Shown here: in pieces, positions 1 through 6,901 of the stretch
Layout of the letters: every line of letters starts with the position of its first letter
Position numbering within the stretch: the first letter of the stretch is position 1
Assembly: GCA_043816165.1 (NCBI GenBank)
Contig: JBDRIE010000048.1
Coordinates: 1 to 18,925 of the forward strand
Source: JAACEU01 sp043816165
GTDB lineage: Bacteria; Patescibacteriota; Gracilibacteria; UBA1369; LOWO2-01-FULL-3
Direction of reading: 5' to 3'
Length of the DNA stretch: 18,925 bases
Notes under the pieces: generated by a model
The model's database searches: none
The model's input: only the letters and a program-made list of their open reading frames with translations
What the model was told of the DNA's origin: nothing
Program-made: the position numbers and the translations under genes

Positions 1-818
1 TATCCCGAAGTTGGGTCTTGGGTTAGCATGATACTTCCGATGACGCTCGCGGTCCCAAATAGAATCAGTATTGTTGCTATTATTACTTTTACAATTCTTG
101 TGATTGTGAGCTTTCGGGGTTCTCTATTTGTGAGATGATCATGAAAGTAAGCCAGTTTTATCTTTGATTTCAAATGCAATCCCATCACTACAAGCAGTGG
201 TATGGCTAAGAACATTAGGGCTGTTTGTGTGAATAGCAGGAAGTCGAAAAGTCCATGATAGAAGACGGCATATGCGAAACCAATGAAGATTAATTTTGTA
301 GTTTGACCGGAGCTCTTTGCAAATTTTGCTTTACCTATATAGAACCCCATTATCCCGGAGAAAAGCGCATGGGCCGGTACTGACATCACTGCTCTGAGAA
401 TTCCAATTCCAAATCCTCCATCCATTACATAGAAAATATTCTCGAATGTAGCGAATCCCAGACTCGCAATGATTGTATATGTGATTCCATCCATTACTTC
501 GTTGAAGTTTTTGTTATTGTAGACGCGGGTTTTTACCACCCAAAGTTTGACCGCTTCCTCCACAAAAGCCGCAGTCACAAAGGCAGTAAGGAAAATGTAC
601 AACCAAAAGGTCTCGATCGGATTAATCCCCAGATATCTGTAGAGATCTTCGATGTTGAGCTCTATTATTACCGCGAAAATCGCCGCCACCACTCCCCAAA
701 TAAACACTTTCCACATTAGTTTTCGTGGTTCCTTTTCACCTTTGTCCTGTTTGTTGAAATACCAAAGCAGGATGACTGCCGGGATGATGGATATTACGAG
801 AAGGAGTATGGTTTGCAT
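1..818 (-). CDS. PrsW family glutamic-type intramembrane protease (3' end beyond window)
   Basis: The minus strand is open from an ATG at 818 to the window edge, giving 272 residues without a stop, so the C-terminus is missing. It is a multi-pass membrane protein with hydrophobic segments at about residues 2-20, 36-52, 70-88, 112-135, 142-162, 176-212 and 240-262. PrsW hallmarks are visible: EEAVK (residues 87-91), FATFEN (122-127), a His-containing segment PAHALFSG (148-155) and YHGLFDF (187-193). PrsW enzymes cut membrane proteins such as anti-sigma factors within the bilayer; the substrate here is unknown and no sigma or anti-sigma gene is in the window. The ATG at 818 has no Shine-Dalgarno; an extended -10-like TGcTACCAT ends 6 nt upstream. 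It is transcribed away from the gene at 940. Family assignment is fairly sure, biological role is not. Confidence 0.85.
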   Translation of the reverse strand, partial: MQTILLLVISIIPAVILLWYFNKQDKGEKEPRKLMWKVFIWGVVAAIFAVIIELNIEDLYRYLGINPIETFWLYIFLTAFVTAAFVEEAVKLWVVKTRVYNNKNFNEVMDGITYTIIASLGFATFENIFYVMDGGFGIGILRAVMSVPAHALFSGIMGFYIGKAKFAKSSGQTTKLIFIGFAYAVFYHGLFDFLLFTQTALMFLAIPLLVVMGLHLKSKIKLAYFHDHLTNREPRKLTITRIVKVIIATILILFGTASVIGSIMLTQDPTSG

Positions 819-824
819 GGATGG

Positions 825-833
825 ATGGTAGCA
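825..833 (-). promoter_or_regulatory. Putative extended -10 box of the PrsW-like gene
   Basis: On the minus strand TG-C-TACCAT ends 6 nt before the ATG at 818. The hexamer matches the -10 consensus at 4 of 6 positions and has the TGn extension; the -35 region is weak. If used, transcription would begin at or next to the start codon. Confidence 0.35.
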
Positions 834-889
834 TTTTTCGGTTTGGTCGGGAAGGGATGGGTCGCCTCGAGGCGGGCATGCGCGTGTAG

Positions 890-918
890 TAGACGAAATA
901 TCCTTTTTGTGGTACAAT
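890..918 (+). promoter_or_regulatory. Putative sigma70-type promoter of the HExxH gene
   Basis: TAGACG (890-895) and TACAAT (913-918) are separated by 17 nt. The -10 box ends 21 nt before the ATG at 940, so the leader would be about 15 nt, A/T-rich (ATTAATAATTATTT) and without a Shine-Dalgarno sequence. Confidence 0.55.
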
Positions 919-939
919 ACGCTTGATTAATAATTATTT

Positions 940-1722
940 ATGCCTCCTTACGACCCAAATAGTCCGGAGATTCAAGCGGATACTCCCGATCCCGCAATTA
1001 ACAGTATCAGTACTGATGTCAGTGTTGGAGTTACATTAGCTAAACTGAGGGAAGACTGGACGGAAGCCGCAAATGACAATAGGTCCGTTGAGGTGAATGG
1101 TAAAGAATACGACCCAAAATATTTGCTTGAGAGAACGGATATGGTTACACGGATTATCAAGAAAATCACTCCATCTTTTGATGATAGGAAAGTCGAAATC
1201 GAGGAACTCCCAGGGCAAGCCGTTGGTGAAGCTAAAAAAGAAACAATTTCATGGGATCCCTGGCTTATTGCTGAGGCACCTATAAAAGCCATCGTTAATA
1301 CACAGGTCCATGAAATGACTCATGCAGGTGGCGCTGTTCCTGATGAAGCTGTGGTTGAAGCCATGGCCAGGGTTCGGTTGAAAAAGGCCGGATTAGTTGT
1401 GGAAGGAGAAAAAGGACTTGAACTTACTGATAAGTATATATCTGAACTGCAAGCTCTTTATAAGCTGGTTTCTCATTTGGTTGAGAAGGGTTTGGGTTCT
1501 GCGGATCAATTAATAGAAAAAATATATAATTTATGTCTGAACGAAGGGGCTGAAGCTGTTTTTGAACTTTATGATGATGAATATATCAGCGGATTGGGCT
1601 CAGACGATGAGAAATTGAAAGCTTTTGATTTGTTTGAGAAGGCTTTTCCAATGATGGCGGTCGATAACGGCCACTTTGCTTTGAGTAAAGCGGTCGAAGA
1701 GGCCACCGAAGAAGCGGCGTAA
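940..1722 (+). CDS. Uncharacterised HExxH protein, putative zincin metallopeptidase
   Basis: A 260-residue acidic protein without a signal peptide or membrane segment, so probably cytoplasmic. Its clearest feature is HEMTH (residues 124-128), a perfect HExxH zinc-binding motif, followed by two glutamates in DEAVVEAMAR (E136 and E140), either of which could be the third ligand as in short gluzincin or M78-like proteins. The region before the motif (about 60-122) may form the N-terminal lobe of the zincin fold; the part after it (about 165-250) looks helical. I do not recognise a named family. A short A/T leader follows a reasonable promoter at 890-918. The rRNA methyltransferase gene begins 43 nt downstream on the same strand, but a functional link is not evident. 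HExxH can occur by chance, so the enzymatic call is tentative; that the gene is real is well supported by its length and promoter. Confidence 0.75.
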   Translation: MPPYDPNSPEIQADTPDPAINSISTDVSVGVTLAKLREDWTEAANDNRSVEVNGKEYDPKYLLERTDMVTRIIKKITPSFDDRKVEIEELPGQAVGEAKKETISWDPWLIAEAPIKAIVNTQVHEMTHAGGAVPDEAVVEAMARVRLKKAGLVVEGEKGLELTDKYISELQALYKLVSHLVEKGLGSADQLIEKIYNLCLNEGAEAVFELYDDEYISGLGSDDEKLKAFDLFEKAFPMMAVDNGHFALSKAVEEATEEAA

Positions 1723-1752
1723 AATTCCATTGTAGGTTCTTATTTTCCATGT

Positions 1753-1758
1753 TACTTT
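1753..1758 (+). promoter_or_regulatory. Weak -10-like box upstream of the rRNA methyltransferase
   Basis: TGt-TACTTT ends 7 nt before the ATG at 1766, with a weak TTGTAG 17 nt further upstream. The hexamer matches consensus poorly, so read-through from the upstream gene is an equally good explanation. Confidence 0.2.
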
Positions 1759-1765
1759 TTCGTTC

Positions 1766-3166
1766 ATGCAGCTTAAAAAGGGACAAATAATTGAATTTGA
1801 TGTACATGCTCTGGCTTTTGGCGGTGCCGGGATTGGAAAGTACGAGGGTATGACTGTTTTTGTGGACAAGACGATGCCCGGGGATCGGGTGCGAGCTGCT
1901 CTTACGAAGATTAAGCCGAAATATGCGGAGGCGAAGTTTGAGGAATTGGTTTCCGGTTCGAAAGATCGATGTAAGGAAAAATGCAAGTATTCCGGGACGT
2001 GTGGTGGGTGTCAGTTTCAGTTTATGCCGTATGAGAGCCAGTTGGCATTCAAGAAGCAACAGGTGATTGACGCTTTTGAGAGGATTGGGAAGATATCTTC
2101 GCCACCGGTTGAAGATGTGATCGGGTGCAAGCAGCAGTTTTATTATCGTAATAAGATGGAGTTTACTTTTGGGTATGACGCGAATATGAAGTTTGTGTTG
2201 GGGATGCATTTGCCCGGTCGAAGGTATGATATTTTGGATTTAAAGGAGTGTCATTTGCAGTCAGAATTGTCTTCGAATATTGTGAATAATGTCCGTGATT
2301 TTATTAAAGGTCGGGGGTGGCAGCCATTTAAATATTCTTGTGGTAAAGGATTTTTGCGATCTTTATTTATTCGTGAGGCAAAGCCTGTCCGGTCGCCAGG
2401 TGGACAGACCGGTGAAGTGATGATAAATTTGGCGACTTCGGACGATATGCCGGACAATTTTGATGAAGGAGTAGCGGAGTTTGTAAAAATGTTGACTGGT
2501 TTGAGTAGTGAAATTGTTTCTATTTATCATACTAAAATTATTAGTAAAAGGGGGCAGCCGAAGCAGATAAAGGAGACTTTGCTGCATGGGAAAAAGTCTA
2601 TTACTGAGAAGATGGTTTTGGAGAATGGGGACGCGCTTGAATTTGAAATTCTGCCGCAGTCTTTTTTCCAGGTGAATACTCCTCAAGCTGAGATTTTGTA
2701 TAGTAAAGTGATCGAGTTTGCCGGCAATCAGGATCATGACGTGATTTTTGATTTGTTTTGTGGAACCGGAACTATTGGGTTGTTTTTGGCTAAGCATGGA
2801 GGAAGTGTTGTGGGGATTGAGCTGAATGAAGAGACTGTGAAAATTGCTCGTGAGAATGCGCAGCGAAATAAGATTTTCAATATCGATTTCTTTACCGGGG
2901 ATGTGAATAAGATGCTTGATACGGTCCGTGAAAGGCCTTCTATGATTGTTGTGGATCCCCCACGTGCCGGTTTGACAGAGAAAATTATTAAACAGATCAA
3001 TGACTTTGGGGCGAATCATCTGATTTATGTTTCGTGCAATCCTTCCACACTTGCTCGTGATTGTGATTGGCTTCGGGGATATGGGTTTGAAGTGAAAAAA
3101 GTTCAGCCCGTGGATATGTTCCCGCACACATATCATATCGAGAACGTTTGCTTGCTTGAGCGGTAA
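1766..3166 (+). CDS. rlmD: 23S rRNA (uracil-5-)-methyltransferase, RlmD/RumA type
   Basis: This 466-residue protein is a SAM-dependent RNA m5U methyltransferase. An N-terminal TRAM domain (about residues 1-62) is followed by an iron-sulphur cluster motif with C73, C79, C82 and C162, matching the C-x5-C-x2-C-x(~78)-C spacing of RumA. The Rossmann methyltransferase domain has the SAM loop in FDLFCGTGTIG (328-338), a DPPRAG motif (397-402), the catalytic Cys424 in SCNPSTLARD, and the C-terminal HIEN (457-460) with the expected general-base Glu. The family methylates a uridine in 23S rRNA (U1939 in E. coli for RlmD; RlmCD-type enzymes do more than one site), and the exact target cannot be read from sequence. 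The ATG at 1766 places the TRAM domain at the very N-terminus; there is no Shine-Dalgarno. The stop codon lies inside a palindrome that belongs to the next gene's promoter region. Confidence 0.92.
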   Translation: MQLKKGQIIEFDVHALAFGGAGIGKYEGMTVFVDKTMPGDRVRAALTKIKPKYAEAKFEELVSGSKDRCKEKCKYSGTCGGCQFQFMPYESQLAFKKQQVIDAFERIGKISSPPVEDVIGCKQQFYYRNKMEFTFGYDANMKFVLGMHLPGRRYDILDLKECHLQSELSSNIVNNVRDFIKGRGWQPFKYSCGKGFLRSLFIREAKPVRSPGGQTGEVMINLATSDDMPDNFDEGVAEFVKMLTGLSSEIVSIYHTKIISKRGQPKQIKETLLHGKKSITEKMVLENGDALEFEILPQSFFQVNTPQAEILYSKVIEFAGNQDHDVIFDLFCGTGTIGLFLAKHGGSVVGIELNEETVKIARENAQRNKIFNIDFFTGDVNKMLDTVRERPSMIVVDPPRAGLTEKIIKQINDFGANHLIYVSCNPSTLARDCDWLRGYGFEVKKVQPVDMFPHTYHIENVCLLER

Positions 3167-3176
3167 CCGCTATAAT
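3148..3176 (+). promoter_or_regulatory. Promoter of the bactofilin-like gene with a palindrome in its spacer
   Basis: TTGCTT (3148-3153) and a perfect TATAAT (3171-3176) are 17 nt apart. The spacer holds AGCGGT-A-ACCGCT (3159-3171), a perfect 6-bp-arm inverted repeat that also contains the TAA stop of the upstream gene. The leader to the ATG at 3202 would be about 19 nt and includes TTAACCTT (3187-3194). Confidence 0.65.
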
Positions 3177-3201
3177 TGGCAAGAATTTAACCTTCATAAA
3201 T

Positions 3202-4338
3202 ATGAAAAAGTTTTTACTTCTATTTTTAAGCGCATTTTTGTTCGCGTCTGCTCCTGTTGCTTCTGCAGTAGGTTTTGAAATTGCTGAGAATGTCGTGATC
3301 ACTCAAAATATTTTGGACGACACTTATGTTGTGGCGGGTAATGCAAATATTGAGTCTGAGATTTTTGGAGATCTTTATATTATTGGTGGTGCTGTGACGG
3401 TTAACGGTAATGTTCATGAAGATTTGGTTGTGATTGGTGGGCGTGTTGTAGTTACTGGTGATGTTACCGGTGATTTGCGTGTTGCCGGTGGGCAAGTAGC
3501 GGTTTATGGAAATGTGGGAGATGACATAATTGTTGCCGGTGGGCAGGTTGATTTGGGGAAAAGCTCTGTAGTTGGAGGTAGTTTGATAACTGGTGCCGGG
3601 ATTTTGACTGTTGATGGTGAAGTTAAGGAAGATATTAGAGGTGGAATGGGAATGCTTCTTTTGAATGGAAAAGTCGGTCGTGACGTAATTGTAACCATTG
3701 AGGACACAATGAGTGTTTCTGATTCTGCAATGATAGGAGGAGATTTGAAATATTCCGCTTTGCTTGAATCGACTGTTCCGGAAAATGTAGTTGGTGGTGA
3801 AACTTCATTTAATAAATTCGAGAAAGGGACAATTTTGGAGGATCTGACTTATATCTTTTTTATCAGTAAAATTTTTAGTTTTATCGGGGCATTGATTTTG
3901 ACTTTATTCCTTGTTCTGTTGATTCCAAAAGCATTAATAAGATCTGCAAAAATCACAAAAGACAATATTCTCAAAACATTCGGAGTTGGACTTTTGACTA
4001 TGATCATCGCATTTATTACCGCTTTGATCTTGTTGATAACGGTTGTCGGAGTCTCTACCGGATTGGTAATTTTGGCTATTCTTATGGTGTTCATGTACTT
4101 TGCAAAAATTTTTGTTGCCGTTTGGCTCGCAAGCTATGTATTCAATTTCAAAAAGAAAGTCTCTCATGTTAAGCTTTTTGGAATGGTTGCCTTGGCTCTG
4201 GTCGTTTACTATCTGATTGGAATAATCCCGTTCGTGGGATGGGCCCTCAACTTGATCCTCTTTATGGTAGGAATTGGAGCGATCGTTCTTTTGAAGATCG
4301 AATACTATCAGTTCTTGAAAAAGAAAAATATGGTTTAG
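3202..4338 (+). CDS. Secreted beta-helix (bactofilin-like, polymer-forming) protein with C-terminal membrane domain
   Basis: A 378-residue envelope protein. Residues 1-22 form a signal peptide (basic start, hydrophobic core, cleavage likely after ASA at 20-22). Residues about 38-185 are short Gly/Val-rich repeats of the type GDLxxxGGxVxVxGNV, typical of bactofilin-like right-handed beta-helices that may polymerise. Residues about 217-368 hold several hydrophobic segments (about 222-243, 258-282, 284-314, 324-343, 346-365), so the helix is probably displayed outside and anchored in the membrane. Classical bactofilins are cytoplasmic and lack a signal peptide, so this is a related but distinct architecture. 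It has its own TATAAT promoter, and its stop codon abuts the stop of the convergent CCA-adding gene with no intervening base. Role is probably envelope structure; the specific function is unknown. Confidence 0.85.
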   Translation: MKKFLLLFLSAFLFASAPVASAVGFEIAENVVITQNILDDTYVVAGNANIESEIFGDLYIIGGAVTVNGNVHEDLVVIGGRVVVTGDVTGDLRVAGGQVAVYGNVGDDIIVAGGQVDLGKSSVVGGSLITGAGILTVDGEVKEDIRGGMGMLLLNGKVGRDVIVTIEDTMSVSDSAMIGGDLKYSALLESTVPENVVGGETSFNKFEKGTILEDLTYIFFISKIFSFIGALILTLFLVLLIPKALIRSAKITKDNILKTFGVGLLTMIIAFITALILLITVVGVSTGLVILAILMVFMYFAKIFVAVWLASYVFNFKKKVSHVKLFGMVALALVVYYLIGIIPFVGWALNLILFMVGIGAIVLLKIEYYQFLKKKNMV

Positions 4339-5685
4339 CTAGACTCTAGTACTTTTTTTGACAAACTGCTTGGCGTCTTTGGATGTTTTGATATCGCCCT
4401 CAATTTGTTTTTGTCTGATGGTTTTTAGGATTTCCCCTACTTCTTTACCAGGTTTTAGGTCTGTGAGCTTCATGACTTCATCACCGGTTATGAGTTGCTT
4501 CGGCATCAGTTTAAGCTTGGCGATTTCGTGACGATAGAGTTTTTTTAGACCTTCGTATGCGGAAAGATCTAGAGGTATTATTCCCATAGCATCCGCTCTG
4601 TAAACCTCTAACAATTCCTCAAATCCCGGCTCCAGAAACCAATGCTTTTTCCTTTTGTCCGGCATTTCAAAAAGTGGAACTACCATCATGTGGTGCCTGA
4701 TCAGCCAGAAAACACGGTCTATTGTTTTTTTGGGAAAATTTAGTCCTTTTAGAATTTTTTTAGAAATTTCCGATCCAACCTCTGCATGTTGATCGTATCT
4801 GATTCGTTCTGCATCCTCGCTGAATGTGTCGAATTTACCGATATCATGAAGAAGTGTCGCCCATTTCAGAGCGATAGTTGGCGGCGCCTCCGGTAACGGA
4901 TTCGGATCCACTTCCTCCTGAGTGAGAGAGTTCAATGCAAGAATCGAATGATCCCAAACATCGCCCTCTGTGTGATACTGAAGCGGTTGTGCGAGCCCTT
5001 TGAGTTTTCCGAGTTCCGGAATGATCAGATCCAGCGCACCTATTTCAAAAAGTTCTTCAAACGCTTGGCCGGGAACTTGCGACATTATCATTTTGTTCAG
5101 TTCGTCTTTTACTCTTTCTTTTGAAATATTCTTAATGAGATTTACGTGCTTTTTTATGGCTTGATAAGTATCCGGATGATATTGGAGGTTGTATGTATTT
5201 TTGAAACGGACTGCTCTTAGAATCCGCAAATGATCTTCTAATATTCTTTCTTCCGGATCACCAATAAATCTTACCAGTTTTTCCTCCATGTCTTTTTGAC
5301 CGCCCACATAATCCAGAATCCTGTCTTCTTGCGGATCGTAAAAGATTCCATTAATCGTAAAATCTCGACGTTCCGCGTCTTGTTCTGCATTCGTGAATTC
5401 CACAGCATCCGGTCTCCGCCCATCTGAATATCCTGCATCTGATCGGAAAGTTGCAATCTCGAAATGATGTTCGTTTACAATTGCCAAAATTACTCCAAAT
5501 TTCTTCCCAATTGGGATTGTGTGTTCGAGCAAGTCCTCTATCTCGTCGGGTTTTGCGCTCGTAACGATATCGAAATCTTTCGGCTCGATTCCAAGCAGCA
5601 TATCTCGAACACAACCACCTGCCCAGTATGACTCGTGGCCGGCTTTTTTGAGAATTTCGATTATTTGGATCGAGGTCGCTTTCAC
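4339..5685 (-). CDS. cca: CCA-adding enzyme / tRNA nucleotidyltransferase with HD domain
   Basis: The enzyme builds or repairs the 3' CCA end of tRNA. Counting from a GTG at 5685 (448 residues), the class II nucleotidyltransferase head has the GG motif in WAGGCVRDML (21-30), the catalytic carboxylates in KDFDIV (D37, D39), RRDFTINGIFYD (106-117) and the EDHLRILRAVRF segment (150-161). A C-terminal HD domain follows, with HDIGK at 280-284 and further His/Asp residues (H300, H331, H332). The frame is open upstream to an ATG at 5895, but that extension would overlap TsaD on the other strand by over 150 bp and has no family resemblance. GTG 5685 starts just before the first conserved helix and has TATAAT exactly 6 nt upstream, so I prefer it. 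It is divergent from tsaD and convergent with the gene at 3202. CC-only or A-only activity cannot be excluded. Confidence 0.92.
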   Translation of the reverse strand: MKATSIQIIEILKKAGHESYWAGGCVRDMLLGIEPKDFDIVTSAKPDEIEDLLEHTIPIGKKFGVILAIVNEHHFEIATFRSDAGYSDGRRPDAVEFTNAEQDAERRDFTINGIFYDPQEDRILDYVGGQKDMEEKLVRFIGDPEERILEDHLRILRAVRFKNTYNLQYHPDTYQAIKKHVNLIKNISKERVKDELNKMIMSQVPGQAFEELFEIGALDLIIPELGKLKGLAQPLQYHTEGDVWDHSILALNSLTQEEVDPNPLPEAPPTIALKWATLLHDIGKFDTFSEDAERIRYDQHAEVGSEISKKILKGLNFPKKTIDRVFWLIRHHMMVVPLFEMPDKRKKHWFLEPGFEELLEVYRADAMGIIPLDLSAYEGLKKLYRHEIAKLKLMPKQLITGDEVMKLTDLKPGKEVGEILKTIRQKQIEGDIKTSKDAKQFVKKSTRV

Positions 5686-5691
5686 CTGGAT

Positions 5692-5697
5692 ATTATA
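5692..5697 (-). promoter_or_regulatory. -10 box of the CCA-adding gene, next to a GTG start
   Basis: On the minus strand a perfect TATAAT is followed by 6 nt and then the GTG at 5685. This implies transcription starting at or within a base or two of the start codon, and it decides the choice of GTG over the far-upstream ATG. The -35 region is weak. Confidence 0.5.
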
Positions 5698-5698
5698 C

Positions 5699-5727
5699 TG
5701 GAAAAATGGCTTCTTTACCAGTACTAT
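5699..5727 (+). promoter_or_regulatory. Putative tsaD promoter within the 48-bp divergent gap
   Basis: TGGAAA (5699-5704, 4 of 6) and TACTAT (5722-5727, 5 of 6 to consensus) are 17 nt apart, and the -10 box ends 6 nt before the ATG at 5734. An alternative -10, TATACT at 5694-5699, overlaps the opposing cca box. Both genes must share this tiny region. Confidence 0.4.
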
Positions 5728-5733
5728 GGGCAC

Positions 5734-6744
5734 ATGAAAATACTGGGAATTGAGACATCTTGTGACGAAACTGCGTGCTCTGTTGTGCGTGATGGGCGTG
5801 ATGTTTTGGCGAACGTCGTGGCTTCGCAGATTGATATTCACGCTAAGACGGGTGGAGTCGTGCCGGAAGTTGCTGCGAGGGAGCATGTGGTACATATGAT
5901 TCCGGTTTTGGATGAATGTTTGAGCGCTTCAGGTTGCTCGTGGGATGATATCGATGCTTTGGCTATCACTCAGGGCCCGGGCTTGGTGAGTTCTCTAATA
6001 ATCGGGACTGAGACCGCAAATGTGATTTCGTATGTTCGCCGGAAACCTTTGATTCCGGTTCAGCATATTATTGGGCATATTTATTCTAATTGGCTTGAAG
6101 TTGAGAATTCGATCGAATTTCCGGTTTTGATTTTGACTGTGAGTGGCGGGCATAACGAGCTGGTTTTGATGAGAGGGCATGGAGAATTTGAAGTTTTGGG
6201 GGAAACGCGTGATGATTCCGCGGGTGAGGCTTTTGACAAGGTAGCCAGGTTGCTTGGGTTGGGATATCCGGGTGGTCCTGCGATTTCGCGTGTTGCTGAG
6301 AATGGTTCCGCTACCGCTTATAATTTTCCCAGGGCTTGGCTTGATAAAGGAAGTTTGGATTTCAGTTTTTCCGGATTAAAGACTTCTGTTCTTGATTTGG
6401 TAAAGAAAGAGGGTCGAAATGATGATCAGTTCAAGGCTGATGTTGGCAGTAGTTTTCAGGAGGCAGTTGTGGAAGTTTTGGCTGGGAAACTGAAGAGAGC
6501 TTTGGATGTGAATCCGGATGTAAAAGAAGTGCATCTTGCCGGTGGAGTTTCTGCGAATCTTCGTTTACGTGAAGTTTGCGGCGAGAAATTTGGAAACATT
6601 AAGTTTAGATTCCCAAAAAAAATCTCTTACTGTACTGACAATGCTGCGATGATTGCATGTGCGGGATTTCATTTGTTTGACGAGGCTTTGCATGGAGTCG
6701 CAAATATTGTTCCAACCACGAGTTTTGAAATCCGTCACCGGTGA
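5734..6744 (+). CDS. tsaD: tRNA N6-adenosine threonylcarbamoyltransferase TsaD
   Basis: This 336-residue protein is the catalytic subunit for t6A at position 37 of ANN-decoding tRNAs, transferring threonylcarbamoyl from TC-AMP. Family signatures are all present: KILGIETSCDETA at the N-terminus, VPEVAAREHV (43-52), the metal-binding histidines in QHIIGHIYSNW (H111, H115), SGGHNELV (137-144), AGEAFDKVARLLGLGYPGG (163-181), GGVSANLRLR (270-279) and CTDNAAMIA (300-308, with metal-ligand D302). Length is typical. The open frame extends upstream of 5734, but family start and promoter position favour the ATG at 5734. Partners TsaB, TsaC and TsaE are not in the window. The gene ends with TGA shortly before the repeat array at 6759. 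Identification is secure. Confidence 0.96.
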   Translation: MKILGIETSCDETACSVVRDGRDVLANVVASQIDIHAKTGGVVPEVAAREHVVHMIPVLDECLSASGCSWDDIDALAITQGPGLVSSLIIGTETANVISYVRRKPLIPVQHIIGHIYSNWLEVENSIEFPVLILTVSGGHNELVLMRGHGEFEVLGETRDDSAGEAFDKVARLLGLGYPGGPAISRVAENGSATAYNFPRAWLDKGSLDFSFSGLKTSVLDLVKKEGRNDDQFKADVGSSFQEAVVEVLAGKLKRALDVNPDVKEVHLAGGVSANLRLREVCGEKFGNIKFRFPKKISYCTDNAAMIACAGFHLFDEALHGVANIVPTTSFEIRHR

Positions 6745-6758
6745 CTCCCCTAAGCCAA

Positions 6759-6901
6759 CGCCGCCTGCCTGCATTGGCTCGGAGATGCCGCTAGACCAGC
6801 GCCGCCTGCCTGTATTGGCTCGGAGATGCCGCTAGACCAGCGCCGCCTGCCTGTGTTTTCTATATTTGTGATCGGCCGCCTGCATTGGCTCGGAGATGCC
6901 G
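6759..6901. repeat. 41-bp tandem repeat array at the 3' end of the HNH gene
   Basis: Two full 41-bp units lie head to tail at 6759-6799 and 6800-6840, differing at one base (C/T at unit position 14). A third copy keeps only its first 14 bases (6841-6854), and 27 bases of a fourth, lacking an internal CCTG, lie at 6875-6901. The unit begins CGCCGCCTGCCTG and contains GGCTCGGAGATGCCG. The last two copies fall inside the HNH reading frame: residues 303-310 (ISEPMQAA) come from the 6875-6901 copy, and the final residues overlap the 14-bp fragment. The HNH stop codon (6832-6834) is inside unit two. G/C content is well above the flanking genes. Confidence 0.9.

Noticed and set aside
5686..5895. 70-residue N-terminal extension of the CCA-adding enzyme from an ATG at 5895
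   Set aside because: It overlaps tsaD on the other strand, shows no family resemblance, and a GTG at 5685 with TATAAT 6 nt upstream fits the family start.
6742..6744. TGA read as glycine (code 25) at the ends of tsaD and malic enzyme
   Set aside because: Both proteins are full length at the TGA, no gene has an in-frame TGA inside, and glycine uses GGN throughout.
6759..6901. 41-bp repeats as a CRISPR array
   Set aside because: The units are directly adjacent with no spacers, and no cas gene is present.
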